NCBI GenBank assembly: GCA_028280305.1
Contig: JANQMC010000157.1
Span: 30,611 to 94,610, forward strand
Length of the DNA stretch: 64,000 bases
Source: Pelagibius sp.
Lineage (GTDB): Bacteria; Pseudomonadota; Alphaproteobacteria; Kiloniellales; Kiloniellaceae
Direction of reading: 5' to 3'
The notes under the pieces are model-generated. The model saw nothing but the letters and a program-made list of their open reading frames with translations. It made no database searches and was not told the origin of the DNA. A program made the position numbers and the translations under genes. This document shows, piece by piece, positions 1 to 9,282 of the stretch; positions within the stretch are counted from its first letter, which is position 1, and every line of letters begins with the position of its first letter.

Positions 1-689
1 GGGTGCGCCCGCTGGCGCAGTCGGTCGGATCGGACATTGTCGTGCCCTGCGACGTCACCGACGACGGCTCGATCGATCAGGTTTTCCAGGAGATCGAAAA
101 GAAGTGGGGCAAGCTGGACTTCCTGGTCCATGCCATCGCCTACGCCGACAAGGAAGAGTTGAAGGGCAAGTATCTCGAGACCAGCCGCGACAACTTCGTG
201 CGCAGCCTGGATATCTCCTGTTACTCGCTGACCGCGATCAGCCAGCGTGCCGTGCCGCTGATGAAGGAAGGCGGCAGCATTCTCACACTGACCTACTACG
301 GCGCCGAGCGGGTGATGCCGCACTACAACGTCATGGGTGTCGCCAAGGCCGCGCTGGAGGCAAGCGTGCGCTATCTGGCGGCCGATCTGGGTGACCAGGG
401 CATTCGGGTCAACGCAATCTCGGCCGGTCCGATCAAGACCCTTGCCGCCTCCGGCATCGGCGACTTCCGCCATATCCTGAAGTGGAACGAGCTGAATTCG
501 CCGCTGCGCCAGAACGTCAGCATCAATCAGGTCGGCGGCTCCGGCCTCTATCTGTTGTCGGATCTTTCCGCCGGCGTCACCGGCGAGGTGCATCACGTCG
601 ACTCCGGCTATCACGTGGTCGGGATGATGGCCGTCGATGCGGCACCGGCTGTCGCCGAGATGCTGAAAAACTTCACGCCTCAGTCTTAG
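1..689 (+). CDS. fabI: Enoyl-[acyl-carrier-protein] reductase FabI (5' truncated by window edge)
   Basis: This is the C-terminal roughly 85% of an NADH-dependent enoyl-ACP reductase, which performs the last reduction of each fatty-acid elongation cycle in the cytosol. The reading frame is open from the first bases, so the N-terminal glycine-rich nucleotide-binding loop lies outside the window. The FabI form of the SDR active site is visible: a Tyr in TYYGAERV, a second Tyr seven positions on in HYNVMG and a Lys in VAKAALE, the Y-x6-Y-x6-K pattern that separates FabI from ordinary short-chain dehydrogenases. The downstream [15 protein letters not shown] segment is also typical. The stop is 20 bases before aroC on the same strand, so the two are probably co-transcribed. 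Confidence 0.95.
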   Translation, partial: VRPLAQSVGSDIVVPCDVTDDGSIDQVFQEIEKKWGKLDFLVHAIAYADKEELKGKYLETSRDNFVRSLDISCYSLTAISQRAVPLMKEGGSILTLTYYGAERVMPHYNVMGVAKAALEASVRYLAADLGDQGIRVNAISAGPIKTLAASGIGDFRHILKWNELNSPLRQNVSINQVGGSGLYLLSDLSAGVTGEVHHVDSGYHVVGMMAVDAAPAVAEMLKNFTPQS

Positions 690-709
690 GCCCCCGGGAC
701 GCAGCTGCC

Positions 710-1804
710 ATGGCGGGAAACAGCTTCGGCGAAGCATTTCGATTCACCACCTGGGGCGAGAGCCACGGGCCGGCAATCGGTTGCGTTGTCGACGGCGTGC
801 CGCCGCGCATTCCGCTTGAGGCAGCCGAGCTGCAAAGCTGGCTCGATGCCCGCAAGCCCGGCCAGTCGCGCTTCACCACCCAGCGCCGCGAACCGGACCA
901 GGTAAAGATCCTCTCCGGCGTCTTCGAAGGCATGACCACCGGCACACCGGTTTCGCTGCTCATCGAAAACCAGGATCAGCGTTCCAAGGACTACGGCGAT
1001 ATCGCCGACAAGTTCCGTCCGGGCCATGCCGACTACACCTACTGGCAGAAATACGGCATCCGCGACTACCGCGGCGGCGGCCGTTCCTCGGCGCGGGAAA
1101 CCGCCATGCGGGTCGCCGCCGGCGGAATCGCCCGCAAAGTGCTGGACCATGTGCTGCCCTTGCCGGTTTCCATTCGCGGCGCCCTGGTGCAGATGGGCCC
1201 GCACAAAATCGAACGGGCGAACTGGGACTGGGCGCAGATCACGGAAAACCCTTTCTGGTGTCCCGACCCGGCCGCCGCCAAGGATTGGGAAGGCTATCTC
1301 GACGGCCTGCGCAAGGCCGGCTCCTCCATCGGTGCGGTGATCGAGGTGGTGGCCAGCGGCGTGCCCGCGGGCCTGGGCGAGCCGATCTACGACAAGCTCG
1401 ACGCCGACCTTGCCAAGGCGATGATGTCGATCAACGCGGTGAAGGCCGTGGAGATCGGCGCCGGCCTGGAGGCCGCCGCCCTCAGTGGCGAAGAAAACGC
1501 CGACGAGATGCGCACGGAAGGCAACCGCGTTGTCTTCACCTCCAACAAAGCCGGGGGCGTGCTGGGCGGCATCTCAAGCGGCCAGGACGTGGTCGTGCGC
1601 TTCGCGGTGAAGCCGACCTCCTCCATCCTGACTCCGCGCAAGACCGTGGACCGCCACGGCGCGGAAACCGAAATCGTCACCAAGGGGCGCCACGACCCCT
1701 GCGTCGGTATTCGCGCGGTGCCGGTCGGCGAAGCCATGATGGCGATCGTGCTGGCCGATCACCTGCTGCGCCAGCGTGCGCTCTGCGGCGATATCGAAAA
1801 CTGA
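710..1804 (+). CDS. aroC: Chorismate synthase
   Basis: The product (364 residues) converts 5-enolpyruvylshikimate-3-phosphate to chorismate, the last shared step of aromatic amino-acid synthesis, using reduced FMN. The start is the ATG giving [20 protein letters not shown], which matches the family N-terminus; the frame stays open further upstream, but that part runs into fabI. Family signatures are present: GESHGPAIG near the start, [14 protein letters not shown] about residue 105, [11 protein letters not shown] about residue 125, and a C-terminal [16 protein letters not shown] segment. Length matches the usual 350-370 residues. It follows fabI by 20 bases and ends in a convergent gap filled by a palindromic repeat. 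Confidence 0.96.
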   Translation: MAGNSFGEAFRFTTWGESHGPAIGCVVDGVPPRIPLEAAELQSWLDARKPGQSRFTTQRREPDQVKILSGVFEGMTTGTPVSLLIENQDQRSKDYGDIADKFRPGHADYTYWQKYGIRDYRGGGRSSARETAMRVAAGGIARKVLDHVLPLPVSIRGALVQMGPHKIERANWDWAQITENPFWCPDPAAAKDWEGYLDGLRKAGSSIGAVIEVVASGVPAGLGEPIYDKLDADLAKAMMSINAVKAVEIGAGLEAAALSGEENADEMRTEGNRVVFTSNKAGGVLGGISSGQDVVVRFAVKPTSSILTPRKTVDRHGAETEIVTKGRHDPCVGIRAVPVGEAMMAIVLADHLLRQRALCGDIEN

Positions 1805-1855
1805 AGCCACATTTGCATCTGCACAGGCGGTTAGCGGGCCGATAAAACCAAAAAA

Positions 1856-1971
1856 CCCCCTCACCCCGACCCTCTCCCACAAGGGGAGAGGGGGAACCAA
1901 AAAAGGGTCGCCATACAACCCTCTCCCCTTGTGGGAGAGGGAGGGGCCCGCGCAGCGGGAGGGTGAGGGGG
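1856..1971. repeat. Compound palindromic repeat element (long copy)
   Basis: The element has 11-base terminal inverted repeats (CCCCCTCACCC and GGGTGAGGGGG). Inside are two 23-base segments, 1870-1892 and 1919-1941, that are exact reverse complements of each other and are each nearly self-complementary (CCCTCTCCC ... GGGAGAGGG). Near the right end is a small CCCGC/GCGGG hairpin. A shorter copy of the same family lies at 52585-52651, with the same ends and the same hairpin but a single central palindrome. It fills the gap between convergent aroC and the minus-strand methyltransferase gene. It looks like a REP/MITE-type dispersed repeat and could also act as a two-way terminator; that function is inferred. 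Confidence 0.85.
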
Positions 1972-2000
1972 ACGCCCTCTCCAGCGAAGAAAACCGCCCT

Positions 2001-3293
2001 CTAGCGCTCGAAGACCGCAACCAGTTCCAGGTGGCCGGACCAGGGGAACTGGTCGATTGGGGTTGCTTCTTTCAGGCGGTAGCCGCCGTCCACCAAGCTG
2101 CGGGCGTCGCGGGCAAAGGTCGTCGGATTGCAGGAGACGGCGATCACCAGGGGAACGTCGCTGGCCGCCAGTTCGCGGACCTGTTCGCGGGCGCCGTTGC
2201 GCGGCGGGTCGAAAACAACCATATCGCCGCCGGAAAGCTCGTCGGCCAATACCGGGAAGCGGGCGAGATCACGGACCTCGGCGGTGATGCGGGCGGCCCG
2301 GTCTGAGCGTCGTGCGGCGGCGGAGAGCGCGGCCACGGCGTCCCGCTCCCCCTCGGCGGCATAAACCTCCAACCGCTCGGCGAGGGGAAAAGAAAAGGTC
2401 CCACAGCCGGAAAACAGATCGGCGGCCGTCTTTGCCGTCTTCGGTGTCGCGGCCATCACGCGGTCGACGAGGACCTGCTGCCCCTCGGCACTGGGCTGCA
2501 CGAAACCGCCGGGCGGCGGCACCACCGGCACACCGCCAAAGGTCAACAGGGGTTCGCGCCGCAGACTGACGAGTTCGGCCTCCGCCCCGCTGTCGGCCCA
2601 GGAAAGACGCGCCAGGTCGGCGGTCTCGGCGAAAGCCGCCAGCAGCTCGCGGTCGCGCAGCGCCAAAGGATGGCGCGAGTCGATCAACAGATCGAGGCCG
2701 GTTTCGCTTTCAAGCAGCGTAATCCGCGCCTCCTCCCGTACCGACAGCAGCGCGCCCAGAAAGTCGTGCAGCGGCGGCAGCAAGGCCGTGACGCCCGGTG
2801 TCGCCAGCAGACAGTGGTCGATATCCACCAGTCGGTGGGACTCACGCTCGTGATAGCCGAGCAGGACCGTCTTTGCGGTTCGGGTGGCGGACAGCACCAG
2901 ACGGCGGCGCCGTCCCGGCGGGATCTTCACCAGGGGGTTCAGCTTCCCGGCTTCCAGGCCACGGCGCTCCAGGGCCTGCGGCAGCAACGCGGCCTTCCAG
3001 TCGCCATAGGCCGCCTCGTCGAAGTGCTGCAGGGCACAGCCGCCGCAGGGCCCGAAGAATGGACAGGGTGGTTCGGCGCGCAGAGGACCGGCCTCCAGCA
3101 ACTCGATCACCGTGCCCTTGAAGCCGCCGCTGCGCTCCCCGGTCACCCGGGCCAACACCCGGTCGCCGGGCACGGTCTGGGGCAAAAACAGCGGCCGGCC
3201 GTCGATCTCCGCCAGGCCGTCGCCTTTGGCGCCGAGGCCGCTGATCACGACTTCCGCCTGACGGCCACCGCCGCCGCGCGCTCTACGGCGCAA
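2001..3293 (-). CDS. Class I SAM-dependent RNA 5-methyluridine methyltransferase (TrmA/RlmC/RlmD family)
   Basis: This 430-residue protein should methylate C5 of a uridine in rRNA or tRNA. An N-terminal TRAM-like segment spans about residues 13-65. It is followed by the Fe-S cysteine set of the RumA subgroup (C77, C83, C86 in CPFFGPCGGC and C161 in IDHC). The SAM motif DLFSGCGTF is near 292, FDPPRNG near 361, and the catalytic Cys in VSCNPTTFARD is at 388. The start appears to be TTG: an in-frame stop lies two codons upstream, an AGGTGA ribosome site is correctly spaced before the TTG, and a later GTG would cut the TRAM strand. The exact target base cannot be read from sequence. Confidence 0.88.
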   Translation of the reverse strand: MRRRARGGGGRQAEVVISGLGAKGDGLAEIDGRPLFLPQTVPGDRVLARVTGERSGGFKGTVIELLEAGPLRAEPPCPFFGPCGGCALQHFDEAAYGDWKAALLPQALERRGLEAGKLNPLVKIPPGRRRRLVLSATRTAKTVLLGYHERESHRLVDIDHCLLATPGVTALLPPLHDFLGALLSVREEARITLLESETGLDLLIDSRHPLALRDRELLAAFAETADLARLSWADSGAEAELVSLRREPLLTFGGVPVVPPPGGFVQPSAEGQQVLVDRVMAATPKTAKTAADLFSGCGTFSFPLAERLEVYAAEGERDAVAALSAAARRSDRAARITAEVRDLARFPVLADELSGGDMVVFDPPRNGAREQVRELAASDVPLVIAVSCNPTTFARDARSLVDGGYRLKEATPIDQFPWSGHLELVAVFER

Positions 3294-3545
3294 GGATCAC
3301 CTGCTCGAAGCCGTTGTCCGCAGGGGCCGGAGGACCGTAGGGGTTTGGGTGTATCGCTGGAACCACGTCTGAAAACCACGCTTGTCGTCGGAAGTGCGGG
3401 AGACTGCGCTGAAGACCGCGTGCTGACAAGCCCGGTTTTGGATGACTCAGCCCGGCTTGACGACAAGCCCCATTGCGACAAATCGCACTGACCTAGCGCT
3501 AAAATTTCACTGGCACTGACAGCGCGCAAAGGCTGATATAGGCCC

Positions 3546-5375
3546 ATGACACGAATCATTCTCTTCATTCTCAAGTGTTTCGTCGGGATTTTCGCGACGA
3601 TCGGATTGCTCGTCGCCGCCGGAATCCTGGCCGGCGGACTGCTTTTGCAGAACTTCAGCGGCTGGCAGCCGAAGTTGGCCGAGTTGCCGGAAGATTCCGT
3701 CTTGGTGCTGGACATGGCCGACGGCCTGATCGAGCAGCGCTCAGACAATCCCCTGGGTCAGATCTCCATGGGTTCAGCCCTGATCCTGCGCGATGCGGTC
3801 GACAGCCTGCATGCGGCGGCCCGCGACGAACGTGTGAAAGGCCTTGTGATCCGCGCCGGCTGGGGCAATCCCGGGCTCGCCCAGATCCAGGAGCTGCGCG
3901 ATGCCATCGTCGACTTTCGCGCCCGGGGCAAACCGGTGACCGCATTTGCCGAGACCTTCGGGGAAGCCGGCAACGGCACCCTGCACTACTATCTCGCCTC
4001 CGCCGCCGGGGAAATCTGGGTGCAGCCCTCCGGGGATGGCGACAGCACCGGCTTTGCCATGGAGCAGCCGTTCCTGCGCCAGCTGCTTGACGAATATGGT
4101 GTCCGCGCCCAGGTCGGTCAGCGCGAGGAATACAAGGGCGCCATGGCGATGTTCACCGAAACCCGCCTGCCCGAAGCGCAGCGCCGCAATCTGCAGCGCT
4201 ATCTGGATTCCACCCTCTCCCAGATCGTTACCGCTGTGGCCGAGGCCCGCAACCTGGAGGCCGGCGCCGTGCGCGGCCTCATCGACAACGCGCCTCACCG
4301 CGGCAGCGACGCCTTGCAGCGCGGACTGGTCGACAAGCTGGGCTACTGGGATGAGGCCAGTAATGCCGTCGAGGTTGCCGCCGGGCCGGAGGCCGAGCTT
4401 GTCTCCCTGCGCGACTATGCCAGGGCAACCGCCGGGGAAGACAACGGGGCGCTTGAGGACGCCCCGATCATCGCCCTGGTGCATGGCAGCGGTCCCATCG
4501 TGCTCGAACAGGGCGAAAACGATCCCGTGTTCGGCAACGTCTCCATGGGCGCAGTCGATGTTGCCGACGCCCTGGCCACGGCAATCGATGATCCTGAGGT
4601 GGCCGCGATCCTGTTCCGGGTCGACAGCCCCGGCGGGTCTTACGTGGCTTCAGACACCATCTGGCGCGAAGTCCAGCGGGCCCGCGACCTGGGCAAGCCG
4701 GTCGTCGTCTCGATGGGCAATGTCGCCGGATCGGGCGGGTACTTCGTCTCCGCAGCGGCGCACAGCATCGTCGCCCAGCCCGGCACCCTCACCGGCTCGA
4801 TCGGCGTGGTCACCGGCAAATTCGCCCTGAATGAACTCTGGCAGGACCTGGGGGTAAACTGGGACGGTGTGCAGGCCGGGCGCCGGGCCAATCTCTGGAG
4901 CCCCCATGCGCCCTTTTCCCGCGAGGAATGGGACTGGCTGCAGTCGACCCTGGATACGACCTACGCTGACTTCACGGAAAAGGTTGCGCGCGGCCGCAAC
5001 CTATCGCGTGAAGAGGTTCTGGCGGCTGCAGGCGGACGCATCTGGTCCGGCGAAGATGCCCTCGCCGCCGGCTTGGTGGATGACCTGGGCGGTTATCGCA
5101 AGGCGCTGAACCTCGCCAAGGAAGCGGCCGGCATTCCCGCAGATGCGGCGGTGCAGCTCTTGGCCTATCCGGAAGAGCGCGACCCCTTCTCGGCCTTGCT
5201 GGAAGACGCCATGGGTGGGGAGATCGAAAACTCGGCGGTACGTACGATGGTGCGCAGTCTGGCTCGCCTGGCCCAGGCGCTGGCGCCGCTGGTCGGGGCC
5301 CTCGAAAGCCTCAACGCCGATCCCCGCGGCCAGACCCTGCATACCGGACCGGTTCCCGATACGGCGCTGCGATAA
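3546..5375 (+). CDS. sppA: Signal peptide peptidase SppA, 67K type
   Basis: This membrane-anchored serine protease (609 residues) digests cleaved signal peptides in the inner membrane. Residues 4-35 form one strong N-terminal membrane segment. The protein has the tandem two-domain arrangement of the long E. coli-type enzyme. The N-terminal half carries the general-base lysine, K197 in EEYKGAMAMF, and the C-terminal half carries the nucleophile S396 in NVAGSGGYF, matching the E. coli K209/S409 pair in spacing. RVDSPGGSY just before the nucleophile is also characteristic. It is a single-gene unit, with 252 bases of gene-free sequence upstream, and it converges on tlyA with a compound palindrome between them. 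Confidence 0.94.
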   Translation: MTRIILFILKCFVGIFATIGLLVAAGILAGGLLLQNFSGWQPKLAELPEDSVLVLDMADGLIEQRSDNPLGQISMGSALILRDAVDSLHAAARDERVKGLVIRAGWGNPGLAQIQELRDAIVDFRARGKPVTAFAETFGEAGNGTLHYYLASAAGEIWVQPSGDGDSTGFAMEQPFLRQLLDEYGVRAQVGQREEYKGAMAMFTETRLPEAQRRNLQRYLDSTLSQIVTAVAEARNLEAGAVRGLIDNAPHRGSDALQRGLVDKLGYWDEASNAVEVAAGPEAELVSLRDYARATAGEDNGALEDAPIIALVHGSGPIVLEQGENDPVFGNVSMGAVDVADALATAIDDPEVAAILFRVDSPGGSYVASDTIWREVQRARDLGKPVVVSMGNVAGSGGYFVSAAAHSIVAQPGTLTGSIGVVTGKFALNELWQDLGVNWDGVQAGRRANLWSPHAPFSREEWDWLQSTLDTTYADFTEKVARGRNLSREEVLAAAGGRIWSGEDALAAGLVDDLGGYRKALNLAKEAAGIPADAAVQLLAYPEERDPFSALLEDAMGGEIENSAVRTMVRSLARLAQALAPLVGALESLNADPRGQTLHTGPVPDTALR

Positions 5376-5391
5376 GATGCGGTTCCGCGAC

Positions 5392-5528
5392 TAGAGCAGA
5401 TCCGGGTTTGATGGAATCGCTTCAGCGATCCTTTAAACCCGGTGAATCTGCTCTAAGCATTGAATGTCGATCGGATTCACATGTTTTGGCGCAACCACGA
5501 AGTGGTCCCGATAAAACATGATCCGATC
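5392..5528. repeat. Two adjacent long palindromes in a convergent gap
   Basis: The first palindrome (5392-5455) has perfect outer arms TAGAGCAGAT/ATCTGCTCTA, then perfect arms CCGGGTTT/AAACCCGG, and an inner imperfect stem. The second (5469-5528) has arms GATCGGAT/ATCCGATC, then CATGTTTT/AAAACATG, with a central ACCAC/GTGGT stem, and it runs into the tlyA stop codon. Arms of the CATGTTTT...AAAACATG type resemble palindromic repeats I recall from other alphaproteobacteria. The position between the 3' ends of sppA and tlyA would suit a two-way terminator, but no T-tract marks a classical one. Confidence 0.85.
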
Positions 5529-6280
5529 TAGCCGCTGTTCTTGAAGGCGGCGAGCAGGAATTCCTTGTTGCCTTCCGGTCCGGTGATCGGGCTTTCGCAG
5601 ATCCCGTCAACGCGCCAGCCGGGCTGCGCGTTCATCCAGGATTCGATGCGCCGACAGACCTGGTCGTGCAGGGCGGGATCGCGGACCACACCACCCTTGC
5701 CGACGTTCTCCCGTCCGACTTCGAACTGCGGCTTGATCAACACCACAAGGCTGGCGTTGGGTTTGGCCAGGGCCAGGGGGGCGGGCAGGATCACCTCCAG
5801 GCCGATGAAGCTGGCATCGCAAACCAGCAGATCGACCGGTTCCGGCACCTCGGCAGATGTGAGATTTCGGGCGTTGGTGCGCTCCAGCACCACGACGCGG
5901 GGATCGTTGCGCAGCTTCCAGGCAAGCTGGCCATGGCCGACATCAACGGCATAGACCCGCGCCGCCCCCGCGCTCAGAAGAACATCGGTGAAGCCGCCGG
6001 TCGAAGCCCCGAGATCGAGACAGACGGCGCCCGCCGGATCGATCCGGAAAACCTCCAGCGCGCGCGCCAGTTTCAACCCGCCGCGGCTGACCCAGGGATG
6101 GTCCTGACCGCGCACCTCCAACACCTGATCGGCGGCAATCGCCTCCCCCGCCTTGGCCAGTTTGCGTTCGCCGGCAAAGACCTTGCCGGCCATGATCAGC
6201 GCCTGGGCCTTGCTGCGGCTTTCGACCAGACCACGGTCCACCAGGGCAACATCGGCCCTGACCTTCGGCGCCTTGGTCAC
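5528..6280 (-). CDS. tlyA: TlyA family rRNA 2'-O-methyltransferase / putative hemolysin A
   Basis: TlyA-type proteins are SAM-dependent rRNA ribose methyltransferases that have historically been called hemolysins. The 250-residue product starts with an S4 RNA-binding domain (RADVALVDRGLVESRSKAQALIM; about residues 8-65) followed by an FtsJ-like fold with the SAM motif CLDLGASTGGFTDVLL near residue 85. A KPQFEVGRENVGKGGVV segment in the second half is diagnostic of the family. I chose the GTG at 6280, which overlaps the stop of the upstream MATE gene as GTGA; the longer open frame would add an unrelated Arg/Cys-rich stretch. tlyA normally sits beside dxs in alphaproteobacteria; here it is separated from it by a transporter and a kinase. 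Confidence 0.9.
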   Translation of the reverse strand: MTKAPKVRADVALVDRGLVESRSKAQALIMAGKVFAGERKLAKAGEAIAADQVLEVRGQDHPWVSRGGLKLARALEVFRIDPAGAVCLDLGASTGGFTDVLLSAGAARVYAVDVGHGQLAWKLRNDPRVVVLERTNARNLTSAEVPEPVDLLVCDASFIGLEVILPAPLALAKPNASLVVLIKPQFEVGRENVGKGGVVRDPALHDQVCRRIESWMNAQPGWRVDGICESPITGPEGNKEFLLAAFKNSG

Positions 6281-7704
6281 GCGACCGCCAGACCACCGTT
6301 GGGCAGCAGGACAGCGCGTCGGTGAAAACGCCAGACCGCGGCAACGGCGACAAAGGCGAGGCCAACCGCCAGCCCGATCCAAACGCCCATGCCGTCAAGG
6401 CCGAGCGGAAAAGCGAGCACCGCGGAGGTGCCGAAGCCGACACCCCAATAACCGGTCAGGGCGAGCCACATCGGCACCTTGGTGTCTTTCAGGCCGCGCA
6501 GGGCGGAGACGCCGATGACCTGGGCGCCGTCGACCAACTGAAAAAGAGCCGCGATCACCAGGAAGGAAACCGCCAACTGGACAACCCCTTGATTTGCCGG
6601 CAGGTCCAGGTCCAGAAACAAGCCGACAAGCTGCCGCCCCGCAAACCAGAACACCAGCGCCGAGCCGGTCATGAAAAGGGTGCCGACGATCAGCGAGGAC
6701 CAGCCGGCCCGGCCCACCGCGGCGGCGTCCCGTGATCCGGCGGCCAGGCCGACACGCACCACAGCGGCCTGGCTGATCCCCATCGGCACCATAAAGGCCA
6801 CCGCTGCACACTGCAGCGCGATGGCATGGGCCGCCAGCGCTTCGGTGCTGATCAGCCCCATCAGGAAAGCGGCACCGGAGAACAAGCCCGTTTCCGCCAG
6901 CAGGGTCAGCCCGATCGGCAGTCCGAGGCGGAACAGTTCACGAAAGCGCGGCCAGTCCGGGCGCCAGAAACGCAGCAGGATGGCGTAGCGCTTGAAGCGC
7001 CGGTCCCAGAGCACGAAGCCCAGCAGGGCTGCGAACATGAGCCAGGAGACGACGGAACTGGTGATCCCTGCCCCCATCAGTTCCCAGCGCGGCAGACCGA
7101 AGTTGCCGAACATCAGGCCGTAGTTGCCGACCGCGTTGACGGCGACCGCCAGCAGCGTGATGACCAGGGCGGAACGCGGACGGGAATGGGCGGTCACGAA
7201 ACAGCGCAACACCACGAACCAGAGGCTGGGCAGCAGGGCCCAGGTGACCGCCTTCAGATAGGCGTCGGCCCGCAGGGCGACATCGGCCTCCTGCCCGAAA
7301 AGCAGCATGATCCAGCGCCCATTCCAGATCACCAGACTGAAGATCACCGAGAACACCAGGGTCAGCCAGAAGCCTTGGCGGACCGTGCGGCGCACGCCCT
7401 TGAAATCCCGCCCGCCAAGCGCCTGGGCCACCATCGGGGCGACCACCGTGGCAATCCCCAGCCCGAAAAGGAAAAGCGGGATATAGATATTCATGCCCAG
7501 GGCACCGGCGGCCAGATCCTCCGGACCCAGCCAGCCCATCATCACAATATCGGTCGTGTTGATGCCGATCATCGCCAGCTGGGTGAAGGCCAGCGGCGCT
7601 GAAAGGCATAGGGTTTCCCAGATTTCCCGGCGCCAGAGACCGCCAGGTGACCGGGAGCCGCTGGTTCCCGGAGTGCCGGGATCAGAAAAGAGACTCTTTG
7701 ACAT
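6277..7704 (-). CDS. MATE family multidrug efflux transporter
   Basis: This inner-membrane protein of about 475 residues has roughly twelve hydrophobic segments and belongs to the MATE/NorM family, which exports organic cations and drugs against a Na+ or H+ gradient. The first helix region reads APLAFTQLAMIGINTTDIVMMGWLG, with the family's conserved position for D/N residues, and the second half repeats the fold (LPIGLTLLAETGLF). The ATG at 7704 has a GGGA motif upstream; a GTG three codons earlier is a possible alternative. It overlaps tlyA by four bases, so the two are translationally coupled. Substrate is unknown. Confidence 0.9.
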   Translation of the reverse strand: MSKSLFSDPGTPGTSGSRSPGGLWRREIWETLCLSAPLAFTQLAMIGINTTDIVMMGWLGPEDLAAGALGMNIYIPLFLFGLGIATVVAPMVAQALGGRDFKGVRRTVRQGFWLTLVFSVIFSLVIWNGRWIMLLFGQEADVALRADAYLKAVTWALLPSLWFVVLRCFVTAHSRPRSALVITLLAVAVNAVGNYGLMFGNFGLPRWELMGAGITSSVVSWLMFAALLGFVLWDRRFKRYAILLRFWRPDWPRFRELFRLGLPIGLTLLAETGLFSGAAFLMGLISTEALAAHAIALQCAAVAFMVPMGISQAAVVRVGLAAGSRDAAAVGRAGWSSLIVGTLFMTGSALVFWFAGRQLVGLFLDLDLPANQGVVQLAVSFLVIAALFQLVDGAQVIGVSALRGLKDTKVPMWLALTGYWGVGFGTSAVLAFPLGLDGMGVWIGLAVGLAFVAVAAVWRFHRRAVLLPNGGLAVA

Positions 7705-7921
7705 CGTTCCCACTATGACGCTTCTATATGAAGCATAAAACCCGCTATGGGTGCAGAGCGGCTATGCAGCGGCGACCTGAATCGGCCGGTTAAAATCGCA
7801 ACTCGGGCTCGCTTGTCAATGATGCCGTCAGATATACGATTTATTTTTTATGCAAACGTTTAAGCTGACCGTTCGCAGGCCGTAGAATGAACGGGAAACC
7901 AACAGGGAAGCCGCAAGCCGC

Positions 7922-9241
7922 ATGAACCCGATTCCCTTCGATGAAGTCCAAAGATTGGCATCGCTCCAGGCTCTGGACATTCTCGATACGCCGCCGGAAC
8001 CGGCTTTCGACCGGGTGACACGTCTGGCTGCCCAGCAATTCGACGTGCCGATCGCCCTGATATCGCTGATCGATCCGGCGCGTCAGTGGTTCAAGTCGAA
8101 GATCGGCCTGGAGGTTGACGAAACACCGCGTGAGTTTTCCTTCTGCCAGTTTGCCATCATGGATGATCAGGTCATGCAGGTCCCCGATGCCACTGTGGAC
8201 CCGCGATTCGCCCAAAACCCCCTGGTCACCGGCGAACCGCACATCCGCTTCTATGCAGGCGCACCGCTGGTCACCGAGAAGGGCTTCCGGCTCGGCACCC
8301 TTTGCATGATCGATTCCCGGCCCCGTCAGCCGCTGGACGAGGTGCAACAGGCCCGCTTGCGTGACTTCGCCGAACTGGTGATCAATGAAATGGAGTTGCG
8401 GCGGCTGCGCCGGCTGCTGGGCGACAGCAGCTTCGGGCTCAGCAGCGAGGTCACCAGCGCCCTGAACTCCATGCGCGAGGCCGAAGAGGATCTTGCCCGT
8501 CAGGCTCAGATGAATGTAATCGCCCACGTCGCCCACGAGCTGCGCACCCCGCTCAGCGCCATGATGGGATTCGCCGAGATCATTCGCCGTGAGTTCTTCG
8601 GCGAGATCGGTGACAAGCGCTATGCGGCCTATGCCAGCCAGATCGAAGACTGCGGGCTGCACCTGTTAGGGGTTCTGAGCAAAACGATGGATCTGTCACG
8701 GGCGATGCGTGGAGGATTGAAACTGGAAGAATCCGTCGTGGATCTCGAAGAGGTTTCACGCTTGGCGAAAAAGCTGTCCCAAAGCGAGTTGGACGTCTTT
8801 CAGGCAGATTTGAAGCTGGATTTCGGCGCCGATGCCCCCAAGCTGCTTGCAGATCGCGGCCAGGTTGCCCAGATGCTGGTCAATCTGATCTGCAATGCGG
8901 CCCACCACTCACCGCAAAGCAGCAGCATTGCCGTGGACGCCAAGCAGCGTTCGGACGGCGGGCTCGACCTCTCGGTGACCGACCAAGGCAGCGGCATGAC
9001 GGTAGAGGACATTCGCCGGGCGCTCACCCCCTTCAGCAAAATCAAGCGGGAGGACCAGGGCCACCAAGCCGGCCTGGGGATCGGTCTGCCGTTGACCAAG
9101 CGGCTGCTCGAACTGCACGGCGGCGAACTGGCGATCGACAGCAAGCCGGGCCGCGGGACCAGGATAACCCTGCGTTTTCCGGCTTACCGGGTGCGCGAAG
9201 CCGGGATACCGGCAGATACCCAGCCGATCAATCTTCAATAG
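7922..9241 (+). CDS. GAF-domain sensor histidine kinase (soluble, orphan)
   Basis: The 439-residue protein has an N-terminal GAF domain (about 20-160; DTPPEPAFDRVTRLAA at the front, FYAGAPLVTEKGFRLGTLCM at the end). A HisKA domain follows with the phosphoacceptor H205 in AHELRTPLSAMMGF, then an HATPase domain with N-box LVNLICNAAHHS and G-boxes DQGSGMT and GLGIGLPLTKRLLELHGG. No membrane segment is seen, so it should be a cytosolic sensor. No response regulator gene is nearby, so its partner must lie elsewhere. It is divergent from the MATE gene (about 217-base gap) and converges on dxs. Confidence 0.92.
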   Translation: MNPIPFDEVQRLASLQALDILDTPPEPAFDRVTRLAAQQFDVPIALISLIDPARQWFKSKIGLEVDETPREFSFCQFAIMDDQVMQVPDATVDPRFAQNPLVTGEPHIRFYAGAPLVTEKGFRLGTLCMIDSRPRQPLDEVQQARLRDFAELVINEMELRRLRRLLGDSSFGLSSEVTSALNSMREAEEDLARQAQMNVIAHVAHELRTPLSAMMGFAEIIRREFFGEIGDKRYAAYASQIEDCGLHLLGVLSKTMDLSRAMRGGLKLEESVVDLEEVSRLAKKLSQSELDVFQADLKLDFGADAPKLLADRGQVAQMLVNLICNAAHHSPQSSSIAVDAKQRSDGGLDLSVTDQGSGMTVEDIRRALTPFSKIKREDQGHQAGLGIGLPLTKRLLELHGGELAIDSKPGRGTRITLRFPAYRVREAGIPADTQPINLQ

Positions 9242-9270
9242 ATGATCTGAAACGGCAGATGATCTGAAAC
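9241..9270. repeat. Short direct repeat in the convergent gap before dxs
   Basis: The 13-base word GATGATCTGAAAC occurs at 9241-9253 and again at 9258-9270. The first copy begins at the last base of the kinase stop codon. It looks like a local duplication and no function is apparent. Confidence 0.7.
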
Positions 9271-9282
9271 AACGAGGCGGCG

